Source: Blasia pusilla
Taxonomy: Eukaryota > Marchantiophyta > Marchantiopsida > Blasiales
Reading direction: 5' to 3'
NCBI GenBank assembly: GCA_050084515.1
Contig: CM114275.1
Location: 9,486,001-9,550,000 of the forward strand
Length of the DNA: 64,000 nucleotides
The notes under the pieces are model-generated. The model ran no database searches. It had not been told where the DNA came from and saw only the letters and a list, made by a program, of their open reading frames with translations. Within the stretch, counting starts at the first letter, position 1. Every line of letters starts with the position of its first letter. Positions 1 through 12,934 of the stretch are shown piece after piece. Position numbers and translations under genes: made by a program.

Positions 1-605
1 TAGTTCTACATTCTGACTTATGTGTGTGACATGGATGACAAAAAGGCGACTAACGATGGGGCCACATGAGCACCCGGGCTTCTTGCTCTTAGCGTCCGAG
101 AGATGTATGTCATGATAGGTAGGGATAGATGGCTATCTGGAGTTAGAGGGACCTAACCACTAGCTAGGGGGACGATTGGAGATATTTTGGTACTTCTTGT
201 CTCGTTGTTTGGATGCCATGAGTTAGCATGGGATCGTGCGTGTTTGTGTGTGTGTTCGGTGATAACGATGTATGTTGTGTAGCGATGTTTATGTGCACGA
301 CAAGTCCCATAAGCATATGAGCTCATTCTCTCTTTGTTGAAACTCTTGGCATGAGGCGGCGTAGCTACGATCTTGCTTGCCTTCTGTGTGTAACCCAAGC
401 CTTTCATTAGGAGAGTGGGTTTGGTTTGACATTGAGAGAGACATGTGAGAGTGCACACATGTGAGAAATATGGTGTTGATTGGAGATATTTCGGTACTTC
501 TTGTCTCGTTGTTTGGATGCCATGTGTTAGCATGAGAGCGTGTGTGTTCGGTCATAGCGATGTATGTTGTGTAGCGATGTGTATGCGCACCATAGCATAT
601 ACAAT
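1..605 (+). mobile_element. 3' end of a Ty3/gypsy element (post-PHD tail plus LTR fragment), cut by window edge
   Basis: Bases 1-300 match, with few differences, the sequence that follows the PHD-finger stop codon of the rightward gypsy element (32311-32590 and 32845-33145). Bases 302-600 match the 3' half of that element's LTR (about 33485-33786). A shared block, starting GATTGGAGATATTT and including GGATGCCATG, occurs at about 172-300 and again at 478-600, as it does three times between 32.48 and 33.79 kb. The body of this element must lie left of the window. The 5' half of the LTR is missing between the two matches, so this is a deleted copy. No coding sequence remains. Confidence 0.75.
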
Positions 606-1581
606 CCTCTTGAGATATGGGAGACCATTTTGAACTCCCCAACGGTTAGAGATCAGATGACTTTACACCGTACTGCTTTCTGAAGAAATTAATCTTGGAC
701 ACACTCTTTCCCTTCCCTTGTGTGGACTTATTTGCCGTGATTCTCATTGCCATGTTTAGGTAGCTTCGTTATGTTTTGCACCTTTGTTGAGAATGATTGC
801 AGGTCTCACATGGTAGTCAAGACGAGAGGTGTTGGACGTGAAGTTGAACCTCAAGGAGCACTCAAAGGGCCGCAAATTGGAGACAACCGCTACTCTCCTT
901 GCTGAATCGAGAGGAGAATGTGTAGGAGTTGAAGCTGAATGCATCAAGGAGAACCAAGTATCTTGTATCTAAAGGAGAGCCAAGTATCAGAAAGCCGAGG
1001 ATCTTGTCACAACAGTAGAGCGATATTCTGCTACATAGACATCACAATAGAATCATGTACAGAAGATTCTAGAGAACTCGAAGACTCTAACACAACCTAT
1101 GTTAGAGATAGACATATGTAAGTGCCTATAAATAAATATTCAAAGCTTAAGCCTCAATGACTTGTATAAATGCATGTATTCAAAGTGAATGTAAGAGCGC
1201 ACTTTCCCCAAGCAAGGGTTGTAGTGAGCACAATGGGGAGTAACTTTTTTGGATGTTTAGAATAAATATGATGCTACTTTGCAAGCTCTCCTCGCAACCT
1301 TAGAAACCCTAAAGGAAGCCTTGCTCCCCGTGAGAACTCTTTGAGAAGTGAGAGGGCAATCTCATCGACGGATCTCCTTGGTCGAAAAGATCATAACTGT
1401 CGCAAGGAGATAAATTTGAAAACTTAAAAAAACCGTTAGAGGCTATTGCAGTGGATATCATGAAACCCTAAAACAATTGGTTGCAAGAGATACATGTTAG
1501 AAGCGTGATTTTTTTTTCTTTTCGAAAATGCCAGGTGTCAGAAGTTGGGTTGTTTGCACCAGGAGAGTATAGATGACATAA
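606..1581. other. Intergenic, no gene recognised
   Basis: I see no open frame with family resemblance. A stretch around 1120-1240 has a TATA-like CCTATAAATAAAT followed by moderately AT-rich sequence, which could be the promoter part of an old LTR. I found no matching second copy in this window to prove that. Confidence 0.3.
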
Positions 1582-1930
1582 TCTATATTATTATTGGGGA
1601 ACCCCATCTTGATTTCCGAGCTCCTCCACATTGGACACTTGTACATTTTGACCGATGAAATTCTCACACGTGTCAAGTTATGACTTAGTTTTTTTTTTTT
1701 CATTCCTTTGTGCCACTCTAAAGTATATGGGGGCCTTCTCCAGAGGTTTGTGAGGACCCTTCTTTGGAGCTCTTCTTACTTCTCGGGGGTCGTTTATGTA
1801 CGATGACTCTTACAACATCAGGAGAGCCATATAATGATGAAGATTTCAAAATTTGGAACTCACTTGACAATTAACATCTCACAAACGTATTTTATCTTGG
1901 TACCGGTGCATCGCACGAGCACCTTACTAG
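1582..1930 (+). mobile_element. Short non-autonomous Helitron
   Basis: It starts TCTATATTATTATTGGGG after an A and ends CTAG before a T. A short GC stem-loop (GGTGC ATC GCAC) lies about 15 bases before the 3' end. These are the usual plant Helitron termini: 5' TC, 3' CTRR, subterminal hairpin, insertion between A and T. It carries no RepHel coding sequence, so it would depend on a helper elsewhere. The similar 5' ends at 1931, 35282, 40913 and 47235 support a family. Confidence 0.7.
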
Positions 1931-2107
1931 TCTATATTATTGTTGGAGAGTGCCTTCTTGATTTGCAAACACCTATTTGTTTGACATGTGGAAACCGAGA
2001 GTAAGAAAATATTTCCCCCTCGTATGGCAATAAGAAAAAGATTTTGTGTGTAACATGATTAGTCCCTTCACTCACGTGCATGGCACAGGCTGGCCACTAC
2101 CCACTAG
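1931..2107 (+). mobile_element. Short non-autonomous Helitron, directly abutting the previous one
   Basis: The 5' end TCTATATTATTGTTGGAGAG begins at the base that follows the CTAG end of the upstream Helitron. The 3' end is CCACTAGT, with a CGTGC ATG GCAC hairpin about 25 bases upstream. It is 177 bp and non-coding. The adjacency shows that one Helitron inserted exactly at the end of another, or that the pair moved as a tandem. Confidence 0.65.
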
Positions 2108-3262
2108 TAGTATAGATGATATTAGCATGGCGTATAGTGCTAAAATTTTCCGTGAGAAAATCATTGTATTCTTGACCTGCCACATTCGACAGATTAGACG
2201 GAAATATTTCAAAGTTCGCTAGGACAATGACAATTTTCCTCGAGAAAGGGTCGACGTGGACGGATATGCCCGTAAGGAAAATAGTCGTAAGGTGCCTGTG
2301 CGATGCATGGGAAATAAAAAGGTGTTTGAAGAGCTTTCGCATGTGTATAGTCTCTGAATGAACTAATGATGCAAATCCAAATATTTTTCTTGTTGCCCGT
2401 AACATGTGAAACATTTTCTCGCACCTCCCAGAGCCTGGTCTAAGAGCCTCAAGCCTGCCATAAGCGAGCCCGGAGCGTGCCCAATGAGGGCCCAACCCGC
2501 GAGGTGCAGACCCTAAGTGGGCTTGGCCGTGGACCACAAAACCGGTGCATGCTCGGCCAGCCCGGGTGCCCGCAACGGGCTCGGCAGGCTTGAGTGCGGG
2601 CTATGGATACCCAAACCCACCGACATGTTTGTCTTAGGGACGGACATAAGTGTGCAACTCTCTGTCTTGACTACCCCATATCACATTTCTAACTCCAACC
2701 CCTTCTATATCCGAAAGTCATCTATACCACATGTTAAAAAAATGTTGCAAATGAAGTGACGGACGGGAAAATGAGCGTGAGTAGAGAGAAGAATTACCGA
2801 TCATCGATCGGAATCAAGGAATCTTTGTAGCGGTCACGGGAACATGGACGGCGTGCCGAACGGTGGCGGATGCGCTAGTTTATGCGCAGGTACGCTTGGT
2901 CGTGAATCCATCAAGGGAAAGCCGCGTGGGCAGATTTGAATGTGCTGATTGCGAACTAGGTAGCGGCAAAGAATCTTTGCAAGGGCTTGGGAATGAGTGA
3001 GCAAGAGTTCGTGATCGATTGCATGGCTTGATTGTCCACATTTCAAACGAGTCGTCCATGTTTTTTTTCGGGGGGGAAATGGAAGGAAGTCAGGCGATGT
3101 AGACTTCGGTGCTGCGAATGAGAACGCTTTGGAATGGAGATAAAGTTGCGCGAGAAGTTTGAAATCGTGGAAAGTTAGTGTCTGCTTTGCGAACCTGTTA
3201 GTCAGATCCGCTGTTCTATTCGAGCGGGGAAGAACGGACGGAAGGTAGTCAGGCTTGGCACG
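2108..3262. promoter_or_regulatory. Upstream region of AUG4
   Basis: This is the spacer between the Helitrons and the AUG4 start codon. It includes a locally GC-rich block at about 2420-2640 with no convincing protein. The core promoter and 5' UTR should lie in the last 500 bases, which are less AT-rich than the flanks. I see no clear TATA box. Assignment rests on position only. Confidence 0.35.
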
Positions 3263-6200
3263 ATGGTGCGAGCGATGCTTCTACCGCCTGCTGGTCAGCC
3301 TCATAGTCCGGGTCTCTTAAATGTCTTGGATCTACTCGAGCGACATTGTCTGGCGCCCGACGGATCACTGCTGGTTAATTCCACGTATCAAGATCTGCTA
3401 TTGGTAAGCGTCGGTGTGACTTAGCTTGTGCGCACGACTGTGCTGTTGTTGTTGCTCTTTTAAACCGAATAATTCAAACTCTTGGATCCCTTGGTCCAAT
3501 TGGTTGCATCTAGACTTTCACTCTTCGTTTGACGATCATTCGTAAAATAGTTTCATTTTGCACATGCCTAGGGCCGCATTTTATAGTCAGTACTTATGCT
3601 CTATGTTTTCCATTCTCGCTGTTCGACATCCTCACGTCCTCAGGTGGGAGCATGCAGGCACGAGAAGAGATGGGGAAGGAGAGACTCCGGTACTTTGAAG
3701 CAATGGTTGGTTTATTGTTCCATTCAATCCGAGTTCTCAGACTATGTGAAGAAGCTTTCACAATGAGAACTAATCAACTGAATGAAGCAAAAAAACGTTG
3801 TTTCCTGTCAGCAGATTTCTTTGAAACGTGACTTTCTGGACAATCTCAGGTTTTATATGCAAATGCAGGTGGTTTCATATGAGTTCCAATGAAGTAGCAT
3901 TGTATACGTGAACTCACCTGAATTGGTTTAGTCTTGATCCTTGCGTTGCGTTTGAATTCTCCTGGAGCTATTCTTGAAGAGTCCAAACCTATGGTCTGTA
4001 GCTAGTGAGCAAGCTAAACCTCCACCTCTCATGTCAAACATCAGTTACTGTCAGGAAGAACATAGTGATTGTTTCTGAAGCAGCAACTCCTGGCGACGGA
4101 TCTTAACTGCAGTTTGCAACGTGGGTGGGACTTTGTCAGATATGTCAATTACGTGGGTGGTTTTGTGACAGGTCTTAAAGTCTGTAAAGAACTTCTGCCC
4201 TGGAGATGCTTACTTACTTAGACACTTGGCATGTTGAATTTACTCAGGCCCTTTACTGCGAGGCAATTGCTTTGGTTGAAGAATACCACCAAGCAGTCTC
4301 AGTGGCTAACGTGGGTGGAATTAGAGATCTGCAGTCAGTTTTTGCTCAGCTTGGATTGCGTTGTGCACCCCAGGTATCTTGATCTTTTATGTTCTGAATT
4401 TATCGTTTTATCATAGGCTGTGAAGTGCTGATGAACACTGGATTAAGGCTTAAAACTGTCCCAGGTTTGTCTCTACGTATTGACACAGTGAAGAGAAAAG
4501 GGCATGTTACCAATCTTTCCAGTGACCCCCTTGAACTACTGATTCCTATCTTCCTCCCAACATTTACCTTGAACTACCAATTTGTTGTAAAATTTCTGCT
4601 GTATGAGTTGTGAGATTTTATATAAAACATCCTGTTGTCTACTCCCACTCCAGTCTCTGAAACACTTCATTTCTGCGGGGGTAGATGTCAATTTATCCTG
4701 ATGACTTATTTTTCTGCAGGTTTATGAAGCTCTTGAACAAAGATTAGTTGTTGCCGAAACAGCTCAACGGGTTAGATTACCTCTTATTGCTAAGGATGGG
4801 GATTTACCGGATGAAGATCTAGAAAAATGGAGTATGGTCTCTCGAAGCTCTTTCGACAGCAGTAGTACGTCAAGCATCAGCACCAACACCACTGTTACCA
4901 GCATTATAACAGCATCTACTATTCCAAGTACAGTTGCCTTCTTAGGAGGGAATAATCCTACGGAAGTGGTAGATGCAGGCATTGGTGGACATGTACATAG
5001 GATGTTGGGCCTCACTCCAACATGGTTGCGTCAGACCCAACTCCTTCAAGCCCCATTCACTGAAGTATGAATCTCTTCCAACTCAGAAGTTGTTGATGTG
5101 TGTCTTTGGGGTCTGAAAAGAGGGAGCTGAATTTGGTGGGAGCTTCACATGTAAAAAGTCTTTCTTGCTTTCTGTTCTCCAGGACAAGAGCTGAGGATTT
5201 TTCCTGACAAGTACAGGTGTCTCAGAATTTTGGGCACAAGATTTTTTGAACTGAAGAACTAGGCATCGATGAAGGTTGGTTAGAAGAGATAGGGGAAACC
5301 TGTATGTGCTGAGATCATTTGGCGTTTCTGTGGCTTACTTTGATGTAGTAAGCTCATGAACAGCCTCACATACATTGAGTTGACTTATCACGTGTCTGGA
5401 CTCCACCTAAGTAACACATTGTTCACTGGTGAATGTGAAAATGGGAATCTCCTATGCAAATAGATATAGAATTACCATAGCGACAGTCTCAAACTCAGTG
5501 ATTTAGAACGAGGGTAGAAAATTGGGCTGGTGGAAACTGAATAAATTTTGCGTTATATGGACTCTTAAGTTCTGTTGAGTATTTATCAATGTAGTCTGTA
5601 AAGTAAACCTTTGGAAACTCTTGTATAGAGCAAAGTCAGATAAGGTTTTTTGGCTATAATGTTTTGAGAGAAGATGTAGCTAATTGAAACAGATTAATTA
5701 GAAACATATTGGTTATGAAGACTTGGGTAACCTACATTATAAAGTTTATTGGTTATTGTGTATTTATGTAGTTCTCTTGTCGATCAGGATAGTACTGTGT
5801 ACCAGATGCATCTTATCCCTCAGATTGAGGCACGTCTGCGACTAAAGACTGAAAAGCTGGGTACAGTTTTTGAAGCAGATCAAGCAGGTCAGTGTAGAGA
5901 TCACCTGTTACCACTTTACCCATTCCCTCCCATGGTACATGTCGAAATGATTTCTTGACAGCATGACTAGAGATTACAAGTACTTAACACGTCTTCATGT
6001 AAATGAAATGCACACACCCTAGTCCAAAAGTGGTATCAACAAATCTTGAGTTTATCAAACTAGCATGTAGGTATATTGCTGGACTTAACTAAAAGAGATG
6101 ATAGGCTCATGACAAACAGTCTCACTACAAGTTTTTCTCTTCATGTTCATGCTCACCTAAAGAATAATTCTGCATCTGGCAACTTTATGAATCAAGGCGG

Positions 6201-9200
6201 ATGAAGATGCATTGTCATCATATTCAGTTTTCATTTCAAATCTAGTTGTTTTTTCATCCCATCTGACAAAGCGGAACTGGTTTTCCATACAGATAGGTTG
6301 AATGTCCAAGCATCCAAGAGCACACGACTGTCCGAGAGGTGGGCATTTCCTTGAATAATCCTACTGTTGCTCATCGATACTATTGCATTCTGCATATAGA
6401 GGTTGTGACCCTAAGTCCTCCACTTGCACTTGTCCTCAAAGTTCTTCTCTTGAATGGCATCTTCTTGTTTCTATTCCAATTTTTTTCACCTTGCATGCCC
6501 TATTTCATTGTTCTGGCCTTTTCCATTCAGTCATGCTGCTTAATTGTAAAGCACTGTTTGTTCAGAGTTTCATTCGTGCTGCTTTGGGGTCGAGGAAGGA
6601 TTTGATGAAGGTGTTGGCTTTGAATTTAGGGTGAAATTGTCAGTAGAAGACATAGAGGCAGAAGAATGGGCCTTGCTGGAAGATCTGTTTTCTGCCGACC
6701 GTAAATTCACAGAGTACTACAATGTAAGCATTAGCTACTGTCCCTCCCTATCTTGCACATGGAAGATCAGTATGGAAATGGTCAGTACTTTAATTGGTGC
6801 CTGAACTGGTAGCACGCATATGTAGATAGACAAGATGAGCACAAAATTACATGAATATAATGTCCGGTGGAACAAGGGGACTACAGTCTGGACAAAAATA
6901 ACAAAAGAGGTTGAACTATGATAGAGCATGACTACCAACCCACAGCACCAACAAGGAGAATTATTCCTCAGTATTTAGCCATCTAATCTGGTAGTACGCA
7001 TGTTTTCATATCTGAAATAAGAGACCTCATATCAAACTTGGTAGACACTTGTGATCCATCTTTGTGAAGAATTCAGAATTTTGGATTCTCCACCCTCTCT
7101 CCTCTCTCTCTTGGGGCAGCAGTGTGGGATGCCAACACCAAACAAAGGGACAGGCTTGAAGCTGTGCAGCCAAAGGCGTTCCGGGGGCGTTCCCGGGGTA
7201 TGATGTCAGCTTCCTCACGAAGAGCCAGAGTTGGTGTGAGATCAGAACTTGGAGTGGAACCCCTGGAGGATAGACGTGACATCGCCAAGTTGAAATGGCG
7301 GAGGCAGTTGGAGACAATGGACCCCCATCGCTATCCTAAAGAGTTGATGGGGAAAACTTGGACCCAGAGAAGATCCGTAAAGCAGGACAAATCTTGAACG
7401 AAAAAGGTGCAAGAGATTGTGCAAGCAACCAAGCTCCCAGCAGGGCCTGAACTGTGGGAGCAGATGAGAAAACATTTGTGGATACCATAACCAAAGCAGT
7501 GGGCAAACGCTCACAGCAGAGCAGCACGGAGGAAGTCATGAAAATGTCTGACCTCTCTCTCTTGACGGTATATCCAGAGGAGGCAGAACTGAAGAACTAT
7601 TTGCGGGGAACCCCTTGCTTGGGAACCCGACTCAAGTTCAAGTTTAGGACGGGGGCAATCCCCTTGAACCATAAGAAAAGCAGGATGGGAACACCACTAA
7701 ACTCTTGCGCCTTGTGTGACGATGGGGATGAAACCTCTAGTCATTACTTGGTCTCCTGTGCAAAATTCACAACACACAGAGCAACAGCATATGCTGATAT
7801 TGCTAAGCTTCAACACATTCAGTAGCCTTGATTCATTGCCCAAAGCTGCTGCACTGGTAAGTAATGTCTATCGGGGATCCCAATCAGGTAAAGTAGATAG
7901 TGTGGTGAAGAGTTTCGTGGTTGACACTTGGAAGCTCCGCACAAACACGTTGTTTGGTCAGCACTCACACTATATGAGAGTGTCTCCCTCCTCTCATATG
8001 GTACCTTCTTCACTTGCTTCTCTCTCTACACCCATCCCAGTCTCAAGCACCGTCCAACCAGGGCGCGGGGTCTATGGTCGCAAGGCTACGACAGGCACTA
8101 CTTAATGAGTACAGTCTCTCTCTCTATATATATATACCCAGCAAAGGGATAGGCTTGAAGCTGTGCAGCTGAAGGCGTTTCGGGGTATGATGTCAACTTC
8201 ATCATGAACAGCCCGAGTTGGTGTGAGATCAGAACTAGGTGTGGAACCCTTGGAGGATAGACGTGACATCGCCAAGTAGAAATGGCGGAGGCAGCTGGAG
8301 ACAATGGACTCCCATCGCTATCCTAAAGAGGTCATGGGGAAAACCTGGACCCAAAGAAGACCCGTAAAGCAGGCCAAATCTTGGACGAAAAAGGTTCAAG
8401 AGATTGTGCAAGCATCCAAGCTCCCAGCAGGGCCTGAACTGTGGGAGCAAGATGAGAAAACATTCATGGATACTATAACCAAAGCAGTGGGCAAACGCTC
8501 ACAGCAGAACAGCATGGAGGAAGCCATGAAAATGTCTGACCTCTCTCTTTTGACGGTTTATCCCGAGAAGGCAGAACTGAAGAACTATTTGCGGGGAACC
8601 CCTTGCTTGGGAACCCGGCTCAAGTTCAAGTTCAGGACGGGGGCAATCCCCTTGAACCATAAGAAAAGCAGGATGGGATCACAACTAAACTCTTGCGCCT
8701 TGTGTGACGATGGGGACGAAATTACTTGGTCTCCTGCGCAAAATTCACAACACACAGAGCAAGAGCATATGCTGATATTGCTAAGCTGGTAGCACCAGAT
8801 TTGTTCAACACATTCAGTAGCCTTGATTCATTGGCCAAAGCTGCAGCACTGGTAAGTAATGTCTATCGGGGATCCCAATCAGGTAAAGTAGATGGTGTGG
8901 TGAAGAGTTTCTTGGTTGACACTTGGAAGCTCCGCATAAACACGTTGTTTGATCAGCACTCACACTATATGAGAGTGTCTCCCTCCTCTCATATGGTACC
9001 TTCTTCACTTGCTTCTCTCTCTACACCCATCCCAGTCTCAAGCACCGTCCAACCAGGGTGCGGGGTCTATGGTCGCAAGGCTACGACAGGCACTACTTAA
9101 TGAGCACAGTCTCTATATACCCAGTCTCAAGCACCGTCCAACCAGGGCGCGGGGTCTATGGTCGCAAGGCTACGACAGGCACTACTTAATGAGCAGAGTC

Positions 9201-11217
9201 TCTCTCTCTATATGTATAGCATCGTCAAACCAGGGTGCGGGGTCGATGGTTGCAAGGGTACGACAGGCACTACTTGATGAGTAGAGTCTATATATATATG
9301 CTGTTTTTCAAGTAAAGCCTAAATTGGTATGCCTAGTGTGCTGCTTTCAAATTGGGATCATATTGAATCTGATTATCCTGTCTGTGTCTGGTGACTCCTA
9401 CAGGTATTGGAGCAGATTCTTGGCGTTCTGTTGAGACTGGTGAAAGATTTCAAACTGACTCATCAGTTCCAATATGTAGGTTTTGTGTATCGCATATTCC
9501 TCTTTCTTCAGAACATCAGAAATGTCAGCTTCGCCAATGAGGGATGATGAATGGTAGTTTGAACAGTTAATGCATCATTGATTTTCTGTGTTCAAGAGAT
9601 GACAGGCAGGTAGTTGGTAGTCGTTTGAACCAATGCATCACCAGAGTAGTAGTTGGTTGTTCTTGGAACAGAATGATCTCGTGGATTTGAGGGTAGTCAC
9701 TATTTGTGCAAACAGTGCCTTGTGACTGTACCATCAATTTGCACTCGAGGAGAATTATGCTCAGTAGAGTAGCCATAAATATCACTAGTTCAGGTGGTTC
9801 TGTCACAAGAGGTTTTGCCATTTGTAATCAAGAGTCCATATGGAATAGATTTCAAAGGTAATGTCCAGCTAATAAGCGTTCAAATTTCTGGGTTGTTTCT
9901 AAAGGATGGCATGAGAAAGGCATGGCTTTGCAAACGGTGTCAAACCATGAACACAAAATTAAGGTTCCTGTCTTTGCCTTCCCTCAAGCTGGTCTGATTT
10001 GTCGAGCAGGTTTTCCGTTCTAGACTTCCAGCAGCAGCCTAGTGAGCTTCACTAGACAGTGGCCAACCTTCCTCTATTGATGAATGTCTTTTCCTTTTTG
10101 CTATCCGTTCTTGAATGAGTGTTCACCTTTCTCCAAGTTTATGTTGTATGTGGATAAATATACATTTAAGTATTCAGAGGACAGGATCTGCTTTGATGTA
10201 AGCGGAGTAGACCAGGGTAAACACATTTTCATGATTGGGTTGCAGAGTATTGGAGCATCTTTTGTTAAGAGACACATATACCCAGGATTCTATTCCCGCT
10301 CTTCACAAAATCAGGTATGTGGTATGTGTGCTCGAGTCTTGATCCATATTTTCTTTAGTAAAGCCTGTTATTGTTACTTTATCTTGGAAACTGGCTATTT
10401 TAAATCATGTTTTGCATGTCTGTTGGAGTGCCTGATATCTAACCACTTGTTCTCGTCCATGTCTACTGTGCTGGACTCGTCAAAGGATTGTCAGATAATT
10501 TATGGTCTCTGTCAATCTTTGTTTCCTGCACTCTGATGCTGGTGAATTTCTGGTGTAACAATCTCTTGTTCTTAATCCTATCTTTTCATCAGGAGTTACT
10601 TGGTGGAGGCTAATGAGGAGGCAACTGCTGCTTACAACAGAGCTGTACGTTCACCTCTTTTTGAATTGAGCACAAGTGTAGTAGTTGGTGCATGGACTGA
10701 TCAGACAATGCTTCAACAATGACTAATATTAGGATCTTCCTTGATGTTCCAGGTAACAAGATTGCGTGAATATCAAGGAGTGGATCAGTACTTCGATGAT
10801 ATAGCTCGGAGATACCATGACTTGATTACGGTATGGGTACCCATCTCCATAAAAGACAATTGTAAGAATTTTTGGTTTAGGTAAATTAGTGGCATCCCTT
10901 CCAGTGTCTAGCTTGGTTGACATTTCCCAGTCATGTTCATTGGCAGTTTCGTATGAGTGCAGTGATGAAAGCAAGAGATGAACCTTTATGAGGACTAGAG
11001 GGAACAATAAGTAGTGGCAATAAAGAAGGGGTGAATGTAGAATGCCATTGTTTGATCTGAATGCCCCTTCAGTGAGTGTAGAGAAATGGTGTTGCAGAAG
11101 AAGGCATCTGAGTAGAAACCTCTTTTCCACGGTTGTTCATTGCAGAAACTGGAGGGTATTCAGTGGACGATACGACAGGTGGAGATGGACCTGAACAATG
11201 CACATGAGCATTCGTAG
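3263..11217 (+). CDS. AUG4: Augmin complex subunit 4 (AUG4 / HAUS4 homologue), 13 exons
   Basis: Augmin binds existing spindle and phragmoplast microtubules and recruits gamma-tubulin complexes for branching nucleation; AUG4 is a coiled-coil core subunit. Joined exons give 433 aa, close to the roughly 420 aa of the flowering-plant protein: 3263-3403, 3658-3705, 4248-4373, 4720-5064, 5788-5887, 6293-6338, 6630-6723, 9404-9475, 9905-9963, 10246-10314, 10593-10644, 10753-10830, 11146-11217. Every junction is GT-AG and phases agree. Family blocks in order: LERHCLAPDGSL (exon 1), AREEM and ERLRY (exon 2), YEALEQRLVVAE and LPDEDLEKW (exon 4), a Ser/Thr-rich linker, SADRKFTEYYN, VLEQILGVLLRLVKD, AWLCKRCQTMN, VTRLREYQGVD and IQWTIRQVEMDL. 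The start is the first ATG in frame. The exon 2 acceptor follows CATGCAG; an upstream AG at 3643 would break the frame. Intron 7 (6724-9403) holds LINE copies. The splice model is inferred; identity is secure. Confidence 0.93.
7095..8143 (+). mobile_element. LINE (non-LTR retrotransposon) 3' fragment, copy A, inside AUG4 intron 7
   Basis: Frames at 7122-7397, 7454-7825 and 7716-8105 together resemble the C-terminal part of a plant LINE ORF2. They end in a reverse-transcriptase zinc-binding motif: C-x2-C, then H-x4-C in CALCDDGDETSSHYLVSC. The frames are interrupted by a stop at about 7396 and by frameshifts, so it is dead. The RT core and endonuclease are absent (5'-truncated, typical of LINEs). 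It lies in the same orientation as the host gene and ends in a (CT)/(TA) tract. Confidence 0.75.
8144..9115 (+). mobile_element. LINE 3' fragment, copy B, tandem to copy A
   Basis: This is a second copy of the same roughly 1 kb segment. The frame at 8304-8792 is longer than in copy A because the stop after the first block is absent (VKQAKSWTKK). The CALCDDGD block is followed by a small deletion that removes the histidine part of the zinc motif in that frame, and the C-terminal frame resumes at 8726-9100. Near identity to copy A in both coding and 3' parts shows a recent tandem duplication or repeated 5'-truncated insertion. Confidence 0.75.
9034..9300 (+). repeat. Tandem repeats of the LINE 3' UTR end
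   Basis: A unit of about 85-95 bp, built on AGCACCGTCCAACCAGGG...CGACAGGCACTACTTAATGAG plus a CTCTCTATATATA tail, occurs at about 9036-9120, 9121-9212 and 9222-9297. It also closes copy A at about 8037-8135. The last unit is the most diverged. The array sits in AUG4 intron 7, just upstream of exon 8. Confidence 0.8.
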
Positions 11218-12930
11218 TTGTGATATTGTAGGTGAGATTGACTGGGGTTTTCTCATTACACTTTGGTGAGGACTACAAAACCGGCATGGTTCTTACATGC
11301 TCCCAAATGGTTCTCACCAAAAAAAGATGTGTACCATTGAGCAGTGTCACTTGGCCATCTTGACAGTTTAATCTCACATTTGGAGAACACAGTGCCACAA
11401 ACATATCGAACCACTTGATGCAATTGTGGGTAGATTGACTGGATTTCTTGTGGAAGGTTGTGTTGCTAAGTATTTTGTCAGGGCTATAATTGCCATGAAT
11501 GTTCTTCCTAGAGTTTGCTGCTGTAATTGCCAGGAACTTGCTGGACGGAGGTTAATGGCTGAATTGAAAGGAGGGCTAGGACAGCCACTGTAAGAAGTAC
11601 TTGAGGTGAACAGATTTGAGTATAGCAGGAATGTCTTCATCTTTGTAAGATAAGTTGAGTACAAGGCGACTCTATTTTCATCATATGGTTCCTGTAGTCT
11701 TTTAGAATATCTGCACTGTACATACAAATGCCATCGACAAAATTCAATGACATGGGTCCGCAAATCTCACTCATTCAAATATGAGTACCTGACATGATTC
11801 GGTTTGTTTGGTGATTCGGTTTGTTTCAAATACTATGTTTGGATCGAGGCGGCGATCTGAAGATTAGATCTTTTTTTTCCTTGATTGCCAATGTTTAGAG
11901 CTGGTTACCTGTGTGAGACGTGTTCATGATGTGGCTGAATATTCTGTAAATACTGATAACAATGCACACTATTTTGAGTCTAAAGGTGAGGAAATATACT
12001 TCCTCGAAGAGAGAAAATACCAGACGAAATTCTGGCAGTGGAAAAATGAACGTGGAAAATTTAAAGACAAAAATTTCTGCCTTTCAGAAGGTCGTGACTT
12101 ACTACCCTTCCCCCAAGGGGAGAGGATTAGTTTGCCCCCAATACCCTCGAAATGAAATGACGTCATTTTGGTCTGGACACTAAAAAATGAAATTGTTCAC
12201 GAATGAGTCACACAATAGAAATTTCACATTTGACCAACAAGGGCATTTAGTGCCCTTAAGACCAGTCCCATGGCTGCATGAGGTCCTGATCAAACTTAAT
12301 GTAATGTGAAGAGCTAATTTGACATTAAGTTATTTTACATTTGCGTGATGAAGTTGAGAATATTGTGTAGGCCACATCTTGCTAGTGCATTGTGACCTAA
12401 AATTCAGTCATGGAGGGAACCTTGAGGCTAGGGAGAGGTTGCATCTGTCAAAATTTCAAGGTGATACCAAGTTACTAACCAAAACTTGTATGAGATTCTT
12501 TTTACATTTGAGTGTTGGATGTAAGAACAGTGTGGAGGCCATATCTTTATGGTGCACCCCAAGCAAACTTCTCAACTAAAACATTATGGTGCAATTGTAT
12601 TTTGAATATATCAAGACTACTCAAGATAGCATCTTGAACTTTGTGCAAGTTGTTGGTCATGAATTGTAAGAATTTGAAATACAAACTTTTCAAATAAACC
12701 TTAAACATGTTCAAATTAAAGGATGAAAGGTAATGCAAAAGATGACGAGGGATATGATGTTGGATCTTTCAAAATCCGTTGCGGAGGTTTGAGAGAAGAT
12801 ATCATCATTAATGAAAAATCTCAATAGTTTAAGAGGACCCAACATCATAACCTCTCAAACGTATCTCTTGACAATGCATCTGTAAAAATATCAACAATTT
12901 GTTGATCTGTACCTATATACAAAAGATCAA
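11218..12930. other. AUG4 3' region and spacer, no gene recognised
   Basis: The AUG4 3' UTR should occupy the first few hundred bases. I recognise no protein in either strand. Open frames at 11374-11763 (-) and 11913-12155 (+) have no family features. Confidence 0.3.
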
Positions 12931-12934
12931 TTTA

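Noticed and set aside
6339-6605. Open frames overlapping AUG4 intron 6
   Set aside because: The family motif STRLSER-VKLSVEDI is only restored by splicing 6338 to 6630. The open frame in between is intronic.
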